A DNA stretch of 44,265 nt, taken from positions 1 through 44,265 of the forward strand of contig JAQEDJ010000014.1 of assembly GCA_027669525.1 (NCBI GenBank), in the 5' to 3' direction. The stretch comes from Coriobacteriaceae bacterium AM48-5. Its GTDB lineage: Bacteria; Actinomycetota; Coriobacteriia; Coriobacteriales; Coriobacteriaceae. The position numbers and the translations under genes were made by a program. The notes below the pieces were generated by a model. The model was not told the DNA's origin. It saw nothing but the letters and a program-made list of their open reading frames with translations, and did not search any database. Positions 1 through 8,706 of the stretch are shown here, one piece after another (position 1 is the stretch's first letter; each line of letters starts with the position of its first letter).

Positions 1-1296
1 GCGAGCAGGCGCCGAGGCCGTTCGCGCTGCGCGCCCGCGCGTTGACGAACTCACCCGTTCGCGCGACGAGGCCCGCGCGCAGGCAGGCGACCTGGGTCTC
101 CAGATTGCCGAAGCCAACGACGAGCTCGATCGCGTGCGTCGTGACGATTCCGAGGCAGCCGGCAAGCTCGCCGATGCCAAGGTCCGCCTGGCTCAGACGA
201 GCGAGCGTCTGCGTTCGCTGAAGGGCCGTGTGCCCGACTTGGAGCATCGACTCGAGGGCATCGACCGCCGTATCCGCGGAACACGCCAGGCCTCGCGCTC
301 ACTCGAGCTGCTGCGCCTGCGTGTCGACCCCATGCACGAGCGCTATTCGGCCCTGCTGGATCGCGCATCGGATTGGGCCGCGCGTCTGCGTGATCAGGCT
401 TCGCTCGAGGAGGCGGACTCGGCCTCGCTCAAGAAGACCATCGAAGACGCCAAGGCCGAGGTCTCCCGCGCCAAGGAGCGGGTCGATGCCGCCACGGCGA
501 CGCAAAACGAGTTCAAGGTTTCCCGCGGCAAGCTCGAGGTGCAGGTGGAGGCGGCCATCAAGGCCATTACCGCCGATGGCACTACGGTGCTCGAGGAAGC
601 GCTCATGCTTCCTGCTCCCACCGACCGCGACGCCGCCGAGCGCGAGCTCAACCAGCTTGTGCGCCAGATTAACAACCTGGCCCTGTGAACCAGGTTGCCA
701 TGGAGGAGTACGAGCAGCTCAAGCGCCGCGCCGATTACATCGAGGAGCAGCTGGCCGATCTGGAGAGCGCGCGCAAGGCGCTCACCAAGATTACCGTGGC
801 CATCGACCGTAAGATGCGTAAAGCCTTCTTGGTGACCTTCGAGAAGGTCGATGCGAACTTCCGTGAGATCTTCGCCATGCTGTTCCCGGGTGGTCAGGCG
901 CATCTGGAGATGACCGACCCCGAGCATCCGGCCGAGACGGGCATCGAGGTCGTGGCGCAGCCGCGCGGCAAGCGCATCACCAAGATGATGCTCATGTCGG
1001 GCGGCGAGAAGAGCCTGACGGCGCTCGCCCTGCTCTTTGCCGTGTATCGCACGCGCACGGTGCCGTTCTATGTGCTGGACGAGGTCGAGGCGGCACTCGA
1101 TGACGCCAACCTGTCCAAGCTCATCGGCGCGCTCGACGTGTTGCGTTCCGATACGCAGCTCTTGGTTATCTCGCATCAGCGCCGTACTATGGAGGACGCT
1201 GACGTCCTCTACGGCGTCTCGATGCAAGCCGACGGCGTCAGTCGCGTCGTCTCGCAAAAACTCGATCGCGAAACCGGAAAGGTCGTGAATGCATAA
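1..1296 (+). CDS. smc: Chromosome partition protein Smc, 3' part (frameshifted)
   Basis: C-terminal part of the SMC ATPase that, with ScpA/ScpB, compacts and segregates the chromosome. The 5' end lies outside the window; reading begins in frame 2. Residues up to about position 600 are a charged heptad-rich coiled coil. The head follows, with the ABC signature LMSGGEKSLTALALLF (about 990-1040) and Walker B FYVLDEVEAALDDANL (about 1070-1110), then a D-loop and an LVISHQ switch. The frame breaks near 678-680. The text reads NNLAL-stop, while the family has NNLGPVN; adding one G to CTGGCCCTG restores it. The stop TAA (1294-1296) shares one base with the ftsY start. Smc is normally indispensable, so I read the break as a sequence error. 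Confidence 0.95.
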
Positions 1297-2219
1297 TGGG
1301 ATTCTTCGATGCTCTCTCGCGCGGACTTGTGCGCAGCCGCGAGGCCCTTAACGAGGTCTTTTACTTTGGCGGCGAGGTCGACGAGGATTTTTGGGAGGAC
1401 CTAGAGGACACCCTCGTCATGGGTGACATGGGTGCCGAGGTCGCCATTCAGGTCTCCGATGATCTGCGCGAGACGGCCGCCAAGAAGAACCTCAAGACCG
1501 CCCCGCAGCTCCGTCGCGCCCTGGCTGAGCAGCTCGAGCAGCATTTTGTGCCCGCCGAGCGCGATCCGTTCGCCGACACGCCGAGCTGCGTGCTGTTTGT
1601 GGGCATTAATGGTGCCGGCAAAACTACGACGGTCGGCAAGATCGCGAGCGCCATGGCTGCCCGCGGCAAGAATGTCATGATCGGCTCGGCCGATACCTTC
1701 CGCGCCGCCGCCATCGAGCAGCTCGATGTGTGGGGCCAGCGCGCCGGCGTCCCCGTCATCAAGCGCGACCGCGGCTCCGACCCGGCAAGCGTTTGCTACG
1801 ACGTGCTCGACGAGGCCGACAAGCGCGGCAGCGACCTGGTGCTTATCGATACTGCTGGCCGTCTGCACACGAGCCCCGAGCTCATGCGCGAGCTTGCCAA
1901 GGTGGTCAACGTGACGCGTAAGCGCGCCACCAATATGGCCGCCGGCCCCATGCCCGTCTCGGTCGTCCTCGTGATCGATGCCGCAACGGGCCAAAACGGC
2001 CTGAACCAGGCGCTCGAGTTTAATGAGGCGCTTGGCCTGGACGGTATTATCATGACAAAGCTCGACGGCACGGCTAAGGGCGGCATCGCCATGGCCGTGG
2101 CCGAGAAGCTCAAGCTCCCGATCCTTCGCATCGGCGTGGGCGAGCAGGTCGATGACCTGCAGGAGTTTAACGCCAAAGATTTCTGCCGCGCCTGGTGGGC
2201 GAGTCCAATTAAGGAGTGA
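1296..2219 (+). CDS. ftsY: Signal recognition particle receptor FtsY
   Basis: GTPase receptor that docks the SRP-ribosome complex at the membrane. A short N domain (about residues 1-85) is followed by the G domain: P-loop GINGAGKTTT (about 103-112), DTFRAAAIEQL, DTAGRLH, TKLDGTAKGG and the closing GVGEQVDDL. There is no long acidic A domain, which fits the short actinobacterial or Gram-positive forms. The open frame ends RAWWASPIKE, which is atypical. One missing C near 2191-2193 would give the usual ending RALVGESN and a stop at 2210-2212, directly before the ffh ribosome site AAGGAG (2211-2216). So the true protein is probably 305 residues. It lies between smc and ffh and is presumably co-transcribed with both. 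Confidence 0.95.
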   Translation: MGFFDALSRGLVRSREALNEVFYFGGEVDEDFWEDLEDTLVMGDMGAEVAIQVSDDLRETAAKKNLKTAPQLRRALAEQLEQHFVPAERDPFADTPSCVLFVGINGAGKTTTVGKIASAMAARGKNVMIGSADTFRAAAIEQLDVWGQRAGVPVIKRDRGSDPASVCYDVLDEADKRGSDLVLIDTAGRLHTSPELMRELAKVVNVTRKRATNMAAGPMPVSVVLVIDAATGQNGLNQALEFNEALGLDGIIMTKLDGTAKGGIAMAVAEKLKLPILRIGVGEQVDDLQEFNAKDFCRAWWASPIKE

Positions 2220-2222
2220 CTA

Positions 2223-3697
2223 GTGTTTGATTCTCTGAGCGATCGCCTCAACGACACATTTGACCGCCTGCGCGGCAAGGGTAAGCTGACCGAGGCCGAT
2301 ATTACTTCGGCCATGCGCGACATTCGCATGGCGCTGCTCGAGGCCGACGTTAACTTTAAGGTCGTCAAGGAGTTCGTTGCCAAGACCAAGGAGCGCTGCA
2401 TGACCGCCGAGGTCATGGAGTCGCTGTCGCCGGCGCAAAACGTCGTCAAGATCGTGCTCGACGAGCTCACCGAGATGCTCGGCTCCACCGAGAGCAAGCT
2501 CGTCTTTAGCAACCGTATCCCCAACGTCATCATGCTCGTGGGCCTGCAGGGCTCCGGTAAGACCACGGCGGCCGTAAAGCTGGCCTACCTGCTCAAGAAG
2601 CAGGGCCGCTCGCCGCTGCTCGCCGCGTGCGACGTCTACCGTCCCGCCGCAGCCGACCAGCTAGCCACGCTTGGCGGAGAGATCGGCGTGCCGGTCTTCC
2701 GTGGCGACGGTGCACACCCGGTCGACATCGCCAAGGGCGCTATTCAGGAGGCCGTCGACCACCTGCGTGACGTGGTCATCGTCGATACCGCCGGTCGTTT
2801 GCAGATCGACGAGCAGATGATGCAGGAAGCCGTGGACATCAAGAAGGCCGTCAAGCCCGATCAGGTGCTGATGGTCGTCGATGCCATGACCGGCCAGGAT
2901 ATCGTCAACGTCGTCTCGACCTTCGCCGAGCGCACCGACTTTGACGGCGTGATCATCTCCAAGCTCGACGGCGATGCCCGTGGTGGCGGCGCGCTTTCCG
3001 TGCGCCAGGTGACCGGCAAGCCCATCAAGTTCGTGAGCATGGGCGAGAAGCCCGATTCGCTGGAGCCGTTCTACCCCGACCGTATGGCCAAGCGAATCTT
3101 GGGCATGGGCGACGTCGTCGGCATCATCGAGAAGGCCCAGGAGGCCGCCGATGCCGAGCAGCTCGAGGCCGCCGAGCGCATGCTGCGCGAGGGCTTTACC
3201 ATGAACGACATGCTCGACCAGATGAAAGCCGTTAAGAAGATGGGCGGCATGAAGGGCATTCTCGGCATGCTCCCCGGTGGCCAGCGCGCGCTCAACCAGA
3301 TGGGCGGCAACCTGGACGAGGGCATCTTCGACAAGAACGAGGCCATCATTATGTCGATGACCAAGGAGGAACGCCTGCGCCCCTCCATCATCAACGGCCA
3401 GCGCCGCGCCCGCATTGCCAAGGGAGCCGGCGTAACCCCCACCGAGGTCAACGGCCTTATGAAGCAGTGGGGCGAGATGAATAAGATGATGGGCCGCATG
3501 CGCACGATGGCAAATCAGCACAGGCCGGCGGCAAAAAGGGCAAAAAGGGTAAGAAGGGCAAAAAGATGCGCATGCCCAATATTCCCGGTCTGGATGCCAT
3601 GGGCTTGGGCGGCATGGGCGGCCTGGGAACAGGTGGTCCTAAGTCCGATATGGACCTGCTGCGCCAGATGGAAGCGCAGATGCGCAATAAAAAGTAG
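2223..3697 (+). CDS. ffh: Signal recognition particle protein Ffh (frameshifted near 3' end)
   Basis: SRP54 GTPase that binds signal sequences and 4.5S RNA. It starts at GTG 2223, seven bases after AAGGAG. The N domain is followed by the G domain with GLQGSGKTT (about 105-113), DVYRPAAADQL, DTAGRLQID and SKLDGDARGG, then the methionine-rich M domain with MLPGGQ and repeated MGG/MMG stretches. Near 3515-3525 the frame slips. The raw frame gives a nonsense arginine/tryptophan tail, whereas one extra base gives a Q-rich linker, four GKK-type repeats, MRMPNIPGLDAM, glycine/methionine motifs and a stop TAG at 3695-3697. The restored length is about 491 residues, normal for the family. The lysine-rich GKK repeat tail is a common RNA-binding end in actinobacterial Ffh. 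Confidence 0.94.
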
Positions 3698-3717
3698 CGA
3701 CTGGTAGAGTTGTGTAT

Positions 3718-3756
3718 GGCGAAGGCGCCTGGATGGTATTCCAGGCGGCCTTCGCC
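3718..3756. terminator. Convergent hairpin between ffh and the nifX-like gene
   Basis: GGCGAAGGCGCCTGG (3718-3732) is matched by its reverse complement at 3741-3756 with one bulged G and an 8-base loop. There is no strong T run on the plus side. It lies between two convergent genes, so a bidirectional terminator is the simplest reading. Confidence 0.6.
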
Positions 3757-3811
3757 GTTGGTGCGTTATATGTTGTGTGAGCAGACGCGTGATGGCATCG
3801 TTTGCCTGCTG

Positions 3812-4245
3812 TTAGTGGCAGCTGCAGCCCTCGTGACCCTCGTTCTCGTGATGGCCGTGGCAACCGCAGGATCCGCCGTGCTCATGGATGTGCTCGTGGT
3901 CGTGGCCGTGGCCATGGCAGTCGCAGGTGGCCTCGCCGGTCTGCGCGAGCGTGCCGGCAATGAGGGCCTCGACGCAAGCGTCGCAGCTGCCCTGGCACCT
4001 GCGTATACCGTGATGCCGGCTTGGGCAAGCGCGTTGATAGCGCCGCCGCCGATGCCGCCGCAGATGAGCGTGTCCACGCCGCCGTTGGCGAGCAGGCCCG
4101 CAAGGGCACCGTGGCCGGTGCCGCCGGTGCCCACGACCTGCTCGTTGAGTACCTTGCCGTCCTGAATGTCGTAGATCTTGAACTGCTCGCTGCGGCCAAA
4201 GTGCATAAAGATGTTGCCGTTGTCGTACGTGGTTGCCACCCTCAT
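3812..4245 (-). CDS. NifX/NifB-type cofactor-binding domain protein with His/Cys-rich tail (frameshifted)
   Basis: A small protein of the dinitrogenase iron-molybdenum cofactor biosynthesis family (NifX/YajA fold, about residues 1-95): MRVATTYDNGNIFMHFGRSEQFKIY, then GTGGTGHGAL and ICGGIGGGA. The organism shows no nitrogenase genes here, so the role is not nitrogen fixation; metal or Fe-S cofactor handling is plausible. The frame breaks near 4005; one added base gives VYAGCQGSCDACVEAL. The restored C-terminus is a metal-binding tail, CDCHGHGHDHEHIHEHGG then SCGCHGHH and ending GCSCH. The restored length is 144 residues. ATG at 4243-4245 overlaps the DUF134 stop as ATGA, and AAGGAG lies at 4255-4260, so translation is probably coupled. 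The molecular function is unknown. Confidence 0.85.
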
Positions 4246-4580
4246 GGTGTCGATCTCCTTTGCTGGCCATACGGCCGTTGCGTGGTAATGGGGGAGTACG
4301 CGATATTGCCGCCTTCGATGATGAGCGCCCGACCATTGACCAACGCGTTTGCCACCTTGCGATGCGCGCGGCTGCAAATAGCCGCCACCGTGGCGCGCGC
4401 GATACCCATCTGCTTTGCGACTGCCTCTTGGTTAAGGCCTTCCAGGTCGCACAGGCGCAGCGCCTCGAGTTCGTCGACCGTCATGTCGATGGCGTCTCCG
4501 CTGGCTAGGCCGTCAGGGGTAAAGCCGCGGTATTCGGGGATGATCCCGACGCGGCGCAGTTTCTCGCGTCTTCCTGCCAT
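4242..4580 (-). CDS. DUF134 (UPF0251) family DNA-binding protein
   Basis: 112 residues. The N-terminal part MAGRREKLRRVG..PEYRGFTP is typical of DUF134. It is followed by a sigma-like helix-turn-helix, MTVDELEALRLCDLEGLNQEAVAKQMGIARATV (about 33-66), and the SRAHRKVANALVNGRALIIEGG segment. The family is annotated as a putative DNA-binding protein and is often found beside NifX/NifB-like genes; it has no firmly established function known to me. The stop overlaps the nifX-like start by four bases. The gene's upstream region holds two CATATG palindromes, which suggests autoregulation (inference). Confidence 0.85.
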   Translation of the reverse strand: MAGRREKLRRVGIIPEYRGFTPDGLASGDAIDMTVDELEALRLCDLEGLNQEAVAKQMGIARATVAAICSRAHRKVANALVNGRALIIEGGNIAYSPITTQRPYGQQRRSTP

Positions 4581-4594
4581 ACGTGCTCCTTATC

Positions 4595-4606
4595 TGACAT
4601 ATGTCA
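4595..4606. promoter_or_regulatory. Palindromic operator candidate 1, TGACATATGTCA
   Basis: Perfect 12-bp palindrome 15 bases upstream of the DUF134 start. On the minus strand it lies just downstream of a plausible promoter (TTGCGT, plus-strand 4634-4639; TATTCT, plus-strand 4612-4617; 16-base spacer). A bound repressor here would block that promoter. Confidence 0.6.
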
Positions 4607-4643
4607 ATAATAGAATAGCGAACGCGCAGATTTACGCAAGGAA

Positions 4644-4663
4644 TTTCTGGCATATGCCAGAAA
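4644..4663. promoter_or_regulatory. Palindromic operator candidate 2, 20-bp perfect palindrome
   Basis: TTTCTGGCATATGCCAGAAA is its own reverse complement over all 20 bases and shares the core RCATATGY with the site at 4595. A further GGCATATG half-site lies at 4669-4676. All three lie between the divergent DUF134 gene and thyA. A likely ligand is the DUF134 protein, which has a helix-turn-helix (inference). Confidence 0.65.
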
Positions 4664-4706
4664 ATGAAGGCATATGTTTGGGCTGTGGGGCTGCATGTGC
4701 CTGGGA

Positions 4707-4712
4707 TACAAT
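4707..4712 (+). promoter_or_regulatory. -10 element upstream of thyA
   Basis: TACAAT lies 34 bases before the thyA start. The -35 at the right spacing (TGTGGG) is weak, so this is a moderate call based on the -10 alone. Confidence 0.4.
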
Positions 4713-4746
4713 GAATCTCGCTTTTAGGCGACTGACAGGAGGGTCA

Positions 4747-5595
4747 ATGAGCAAAGCTGATCAACAGTTTGTAACCATGTGCCGCGATATTCTGGACCAT
4801 GGCACCACCACCGAGGGCCAAAAGGTCCGTCCGGTGTGGGAGGACGGCACCCCTGCCTATACCATTAAAAACTTTGGTGTCACGGCACGCTACGACCTGC
4901 GCGAGGAGTTTCCGGCGCTTACCCTGCGTCGTACGGCCCTCAAATCTGCCATGGATGAGATCCTATGGATCTATCAAAAGAAGTCCAATAACGTGCATGA
5001 CCTCAACAGCCATATTTGGGATGAGTGGGCCGACGAGACCGGTTCCATCGGCAAGGCCTACGGGTATCAGATTGGGCAGAAGAGCCATTATGCCGAGGGC
5101 GATTTCGACCAGATGGACCGCGTTCTGTACGACCTTAAGAACACGCCGTACAGCCGCCGCATTATGACGAATACCTATGTGTTTAGCGACCTGTCCGAGA
5201 TGCACCTGTATCCGTGCGCCTACAGCGTGACGTATAACGTGACGCAGCGCCCGCAGGATGACAAACCGACGCTCAACATGATTCTCAACCAGCGCAGCCA
5301 GGACATTTTGGCCGCGAACAACTGGAATGTGTGCCAGTACGCCATCTTGCTGATGATGGTCGCGCAATCGGTCGATATGATTCCCGGCGAGCTGCTGCAT
5401 GTGATCGCCGATGCCCACATTTACGACCGTCATGTCGATATCGTCCGCGAGCTTATCGAGCGTCCGCAGTTTGCCGCGCCTAAGGTAACGCTTAACCCCG
5501 ATGTACATGACTTCTATGCGTTTACGACCGATGATCTGATCGTCGAGGGCTATGAGCACGGCCCGCAGGTCAAGAACATCCCCATTGCGGTGTAG
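4747..5595 (+). CDS. thyA: Thymidylate synthase
   Basis: Converts dUMP to dTMP with methylene-tetrahydrofolate. ATG 4747 is chosen because AGGAGGG (4737-4743) is correctly spaced; the open frame runs on upstream without any family similarity. The protein has 282 residues. The active-site cysteine is in MHLYPCAYSV (Cys157). LNQRSQDILAANNWNVCQYAIL matches the conserved dUMP-binding RSxD..N segment, and HVIADAHIYDRH is the C-terminal signature. The next gene is folA, which regenerates the tetrahydrofolate that ThyA oxidises, so the pair forms a functional operon. Confidence 0.97.
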   Translation: MSKADQQFVTMCRDILDHGTTTEGQKVRPVWEDGTPAYTIKNFGVTARYDLREEFPALTLRRTALKSAMDEILWIYQKKSNNVHDLNSHIWDEWADETGSIGKAYGYQIGQKSHYAEGDFDQMDRVLYDLKNTPYSRRIMTNTYVFSDLSEMHLYPCAYSVTYNVTQRPQDDKPTLNMILNQRSQDILAANNWNVCQYAILLMMVAQSVDMIPGELLHVIADAHIYDRHVDIVRELIERPQFAAPKVTLNPDVHDFYAFTTDDLIVEGYEHGPQVKNIPIAV

Positions 5596-5604
5596 GTGAC
5601 GCGC

Positions 5605-6123
5605 ATGACGTGTAAGCTTTCCGCCATTGTCGCCGTGTGTGACGATTGGGGCATTGGGTGCGAGGGTGACATGGTCGTGTCTAATCGCGCCGACATGCGT
5701 CATTTTGTGGCGCGCACCAAAGGCTGCCCGGTCATTATGGGACGCAAGACGCTGCTGAGTTTTCCCGGCGGGCGTCCGCTCAAGAACCGTCGTAATATCG
5801 TGCTCACGCGCGATGAGGACTTTGCTGCCGAGGGCGTCGACGTGGTGCATAGCGTTGACGAAGCGCTCACCGCGGTAGCCGATGAGCCCGTTGCGTGGGT
5901 GATCGGTGGCGGTGAGGTGTATCGGCAGTTTTTGCCGCATTGCGCCGAGGCCGAGGTTACGCATAACCATTGCGTGCATGACGTGGATACGTACTTTCCC
6001 GACTTGGACGCCGATCCCGCGTGGGAGATTGCGCGGCGTGGCGGGGTTGCCACGATTGCCTCGGGCGAGGGTGACGAGGGTCTCGATTATGAGTTCGTGA
6101 CGTATCGTCGCGTTGAGGCATAA
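5605..6123 (+). CDS. folA: Dihydrofolate reductase
   Basis: NADPH-dependent reduction of dihydrofolate, completing the dTMP cycle with the adjacent ThyA. ATG 5605 follows AGGTGA at 5594-5599; an in-frame GTG at 5596 is an alternative. 172 residues. Conserved parts are LSAIVAVCDDWGIG, the PVIMGRKTLLSFPGGRPLKNR core (NADPH site), VLTRD and the WVIGGGEVYRQFLPHCAEAEVTH block. Only nine bases separate it from thyA. Confidence 0.95.
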   Translation: MTCKLSAIVAVCDDWGIGCEGDMVVSNRADMRHFVARTKGCPVIMGRKTLLSFPGGRPLKNRRNIVLTRDEDFAAEGVDVVHSVDEALTAVADEPVAWVIGGGEVYRQFLPHCAEAEVTHNHCVHDVDTYFPDLDADPAWEIARRGGVATIASGEGDEGLDYEFVTYRRVEA

Positions 6124-6232
6124 ATCGCCTGGCGTGAACGGTATCATCGGGTTGATTGAATGCATGGGGCGGCGCTTAGCGTCGCCTCGTTTGGTATAGA
6201 TGTGCTGTAAAGAAGGGTGCGGGCTGGCTGCT

Positions 6233-7146
6233 ATGACTGATGCCGTTGAGGTGCTGCGAATCGATTCTCTCGAGGACGAGCGGCTCGATGCCTACGTGCG
6301 ACTGACCGAGCGTGAGCTTCGCTGCGTGCTGGAGCCGCAGAAGGCATTTTTATCGCCGAGAGTGCCAAGGTCATCGAGCGTGCGGTTCGCGCCGGATACC
6401 AGCCGGTGAGCTTTCTTTTGGGCGAGCGCTGGCTCGACCAGATGATGCCGCTGTTTGAGCGCCTAATTGTGCGCGAGGGCGCGGGCCCGGTTCCTGTGTT
6501 CGTTGCCTCCATGGAGCTTATGGAACAGCTGACGGGCTTCAGTGTGACGCGCGGTGCGCTCGCGGCATTCCGTCGTCCACGTCAGATTCCGGTAGCCGAG
6601 TTCTTGGGTGGCGTCGTCGATGCGGCGGGGGAGCGCCCGGTGCGTGTGTGCGTGCTCGAGGGCATTGTCGACCACACCAACGTCGGCGCGATTTTCCGCT
6701 CGGCGGCTGCGCTGAACGTCGATGGCATTTTGGTGAGCCCTACGTGCTGCGATCCGCTGTACCGTCGCTCGGCCCGCGTGAGCATGGGCACGGTGTTCCA
6801 GGTGCCCTGGACACGCATTGGCAGCGAAGCGCGCGTATGGCCGCATGATGGGCTGGCGGCGCTACACGATGCCGGCTTTTCGTGTGCCGCTATGGCGTTG
6901 ACGGATGATTCGGTGTCGCTGGACGATCCCGCGCTCCAGGAGATTGACCGCCTGGCAATCTTTATGGGCACCGAGGGTGCTGGCTTGGGCGCCAAGACCA
7001 TTGCAGGCTGCGACCGCGCCGTGCGTATTCCGATGGCGCATGGGGTCGATTCACTCAACGTGGCCGCGGCAAGTGCTGTTGCCTTTTGGCAGCTGTGCCC
7101 GCATGTGAGCAACGATTACCACTACCAGCCGGGGCTGTATCACTAG
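6233..7146 (+). CDS. SpoU/TrmH-family RNA 2'-O-methyltransferase (frameshifted)
   Basis: Knotted SPOUT methyltransferase that adds a methyl group to a ribose in tRNA or rRNA; the exact target cannot be set from sequence. A substrate-binding N domain (about 1-110) is followed by the SpoU domain with the three motifs: EGIVDHTNVGAIFRSAAAL, FMGTEGAGLG and IPMAHGVDSLNVAAASAVAFW. Near 6342 the frame breaks; AAGGCATTTTT should be AAGGGCATTTTT, giving EPQKGIFIAESAKVIERAVRAGY. The restored length is 304 residues. The start is uncertain: ATG 6233 is used, with AGAAGGG at 6211-6217 rather distant; ATG 6200 is also in frame. Confidence 0.9.
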
Positions 7147-7270
7147 GCAGATAGTTAGCATCGGGCTCTGGTTCGGGGCGTTTCGGCGACGTCGGTCGGT
7201 GCTAAGCTGGTATTGGCTTTGGTCTTAAATTGCCGTTTTGTTGTTTGACGTACGCTGGTGGGGAGGGCGT

Positions 7271-8620
7271 GTGGCTAAGAAATCTACGGCTATCGATGTA
7301 ACGCAGGGTGTCATTTGGCAACAGCTGCTGTCGCTGTGCGTCCCTATCTTCTTTAGTTCGTTCTTTCAGCAGGCATACACGCTTATCGGTACCTATATCG
7401 TCGGTCAGTTTGGCGGCAAGCTCGCGCTGGGTGGCATTCAGGCCACGATGGTGCTTACGGAGCTCTGCATTGGTTTTTGCGTCGGTGTGGGCGCTGGCTG
7501 TGCCGTTATTACCGGTCAGTTTTTTGGTCAGCACGACGACGAGCGCTTGAGCCGATCGGTCCATACGGCCATGACGCTCGCGCTGGTGGGCGGCATTGTC
7601 ATTTCCATTCTGGGCATGGTGTTTGTCGAGCCGATGCTTGTGTTGATGAATACACCGCATGAGCTGCTGGCCGAGGGTGTGGCGTATGCCCGTTGCTACT
7701 TTGCCGCCATGTTTGCGGCGCTGCTGCTCAATATGGGGACTGCGCTGTTGCGCGCCGTGGGCGACACGCGTGGTCCGGCGGTCATTATTGCCTCCGGCTG
7801 CTTCGTCAATGTGGCATTCGACATTCTTTTTGTTGCCGTGCTTCATATGGAGGCTCTGGGCTGCGGCATCGCGGTGGCGCTGACCATTTGCTCCAACGCC
7901 ACGATGATCGTGATTCGTATGATGCACGCTCCGGGTGCGTGGCGGCTTTCACTGTCCAAACTCTGCATTGATCCTGGCATTTGTAAGAGCATGATCTCGT
8001 GTGGTCTGCCGCTTGGCTTTCAGTCTGCTGCGTATTCGATTTCCAACGTTTTGATTCAGGTGTCGGTCAACTCGTTTGGTGCCGATGTCACGACCGCTTG
8101 GGGCCTTTCCGGCCGCCTGGACGGCATTATCTGGATGGTGACCGAGGCGCTCGGCGTGTCGATCACCACGTTCTCGGCGCAGAACTTTGGTGCGCGCAAT
8201 TACGATCGCATGCGAAAGGGATACCACACGTCGCTCGTGCTGTCGTTTATGCTCATTGGTGGCCTGTCTGCCGTGCTGCTTGTGTTCTCGGGTCCGTTGT
8301 CGCGTTTGTTCATCGATGATGCCGCGATTTCGGCCTACACCACGACGATTCTTCATTTCATCGCGCCGTTCTACGCGATCTTCTCGATTATCGAAAACGC
8401 GTCCGGCTCCATCCGCGGCGCTGGCGTGAGCTTCCAGCCTATGATGCTCACGATTTTTGGCACCGTCGTGCTCAGGGTGATCTGGGTGTTTGCGATTATG
8501 CCGTTCGATCCGTCGCTTGAGCACCTGCTGCTGGTTTACCCCGTAACCTGGCTCATCACGGCCACGATGTTTACCATCTACCACCACAGCGGCAACTGGC
8601 TCGGCCGCGCCACCGCCTAA
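7271..8620 (+). CDS. MATE-family multidrug/sodium efflux transporter
   Basis: Inner-membrane antiporter of the MATE family, 449 residues with about twelve hydrophobic helices in two similar halves. The N half starts VIWQQLLSLCVPIFFSSFFQQAYTLIGTYIVG, and the C half SMISCGLPLGFQSAAYSISNVLIQ repeats the pattern. GTG 7271 is preferred because GGGAGGG (7261-7267) lies just upstream; the in-frame ATG 7238 lacks such a site. The substrate cannot be inferred. The stop codon runs into a long inverted repeat shared with the converging cobO gene. Confidence 0.92.
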   Translation: MAKKSTAIDVTQGVIWQQLLSLCVPIFFSSFFQQAYTLIGTYIVGQFGGKLALGGIQATMVLTELCIGFCVGVGAGCAVITGQFFGQHDDERLSRSVHTAMTLALVGGIVISILGMVFVEPMLVLMNTPHELLAEGVAYARCYFAAMFAALLLNMGTALLRAVGDTRGPAVIIASGCFVNVAFDILFVAVLHMEALGCGIAVALTICSNATMIVIRMMHAPGAWRLSLSKLCIDPGICKSMISCGLPLGFQSAAYSISNVLIQVSVNSFGADVTTAWGLSGRLDGIIWMVTEALGVSITTFSAQNFGARNYDRMRKGYHTSLVLSFMLIGGLSAVLLVFSGPLSRLFIDDAAISAYTTTILHFIAPFYAIFSIIENASGSIRGAGVSFQPMMLTIFGTVVLRVIWVFAIMPFDPSLEHLLLVYPVTWLITATMFTIYHHSGNWLGRATA

Positions 8621-8706
8621 TGATCCGTAGGGGACGGAGGAAAACGGATCATTGACCTGGCGATAAGGCAAAATGATCCGTTTTCCTCCGTCCCCTTCGG
8701 ATCATT
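8619..8706. repeat. 35-bp-arm inverted repeat between MATE gene and cobO
   Basis: Left arm 8619-8653 and right arm 8672-8706 are reverse complements with a single mismatch, separated by 18 bases. The arms contain GGGGACGGAGGAAAACGG. The outer ends reach into the TAA stops of both converging genes. It would form a very stable RNA hairpin and may act as a two-way terminator, but its core GAAGGGGACGG is shared with the dispersed element at 20973. Confidence 0.85.

Noticed and set aside
4021..4746. Upstream extension of the thyA frame
   Set aside because: Runs through the opposite-strand NifX-like and DUF134 genes; a good ribosome site sets the start at 4747.
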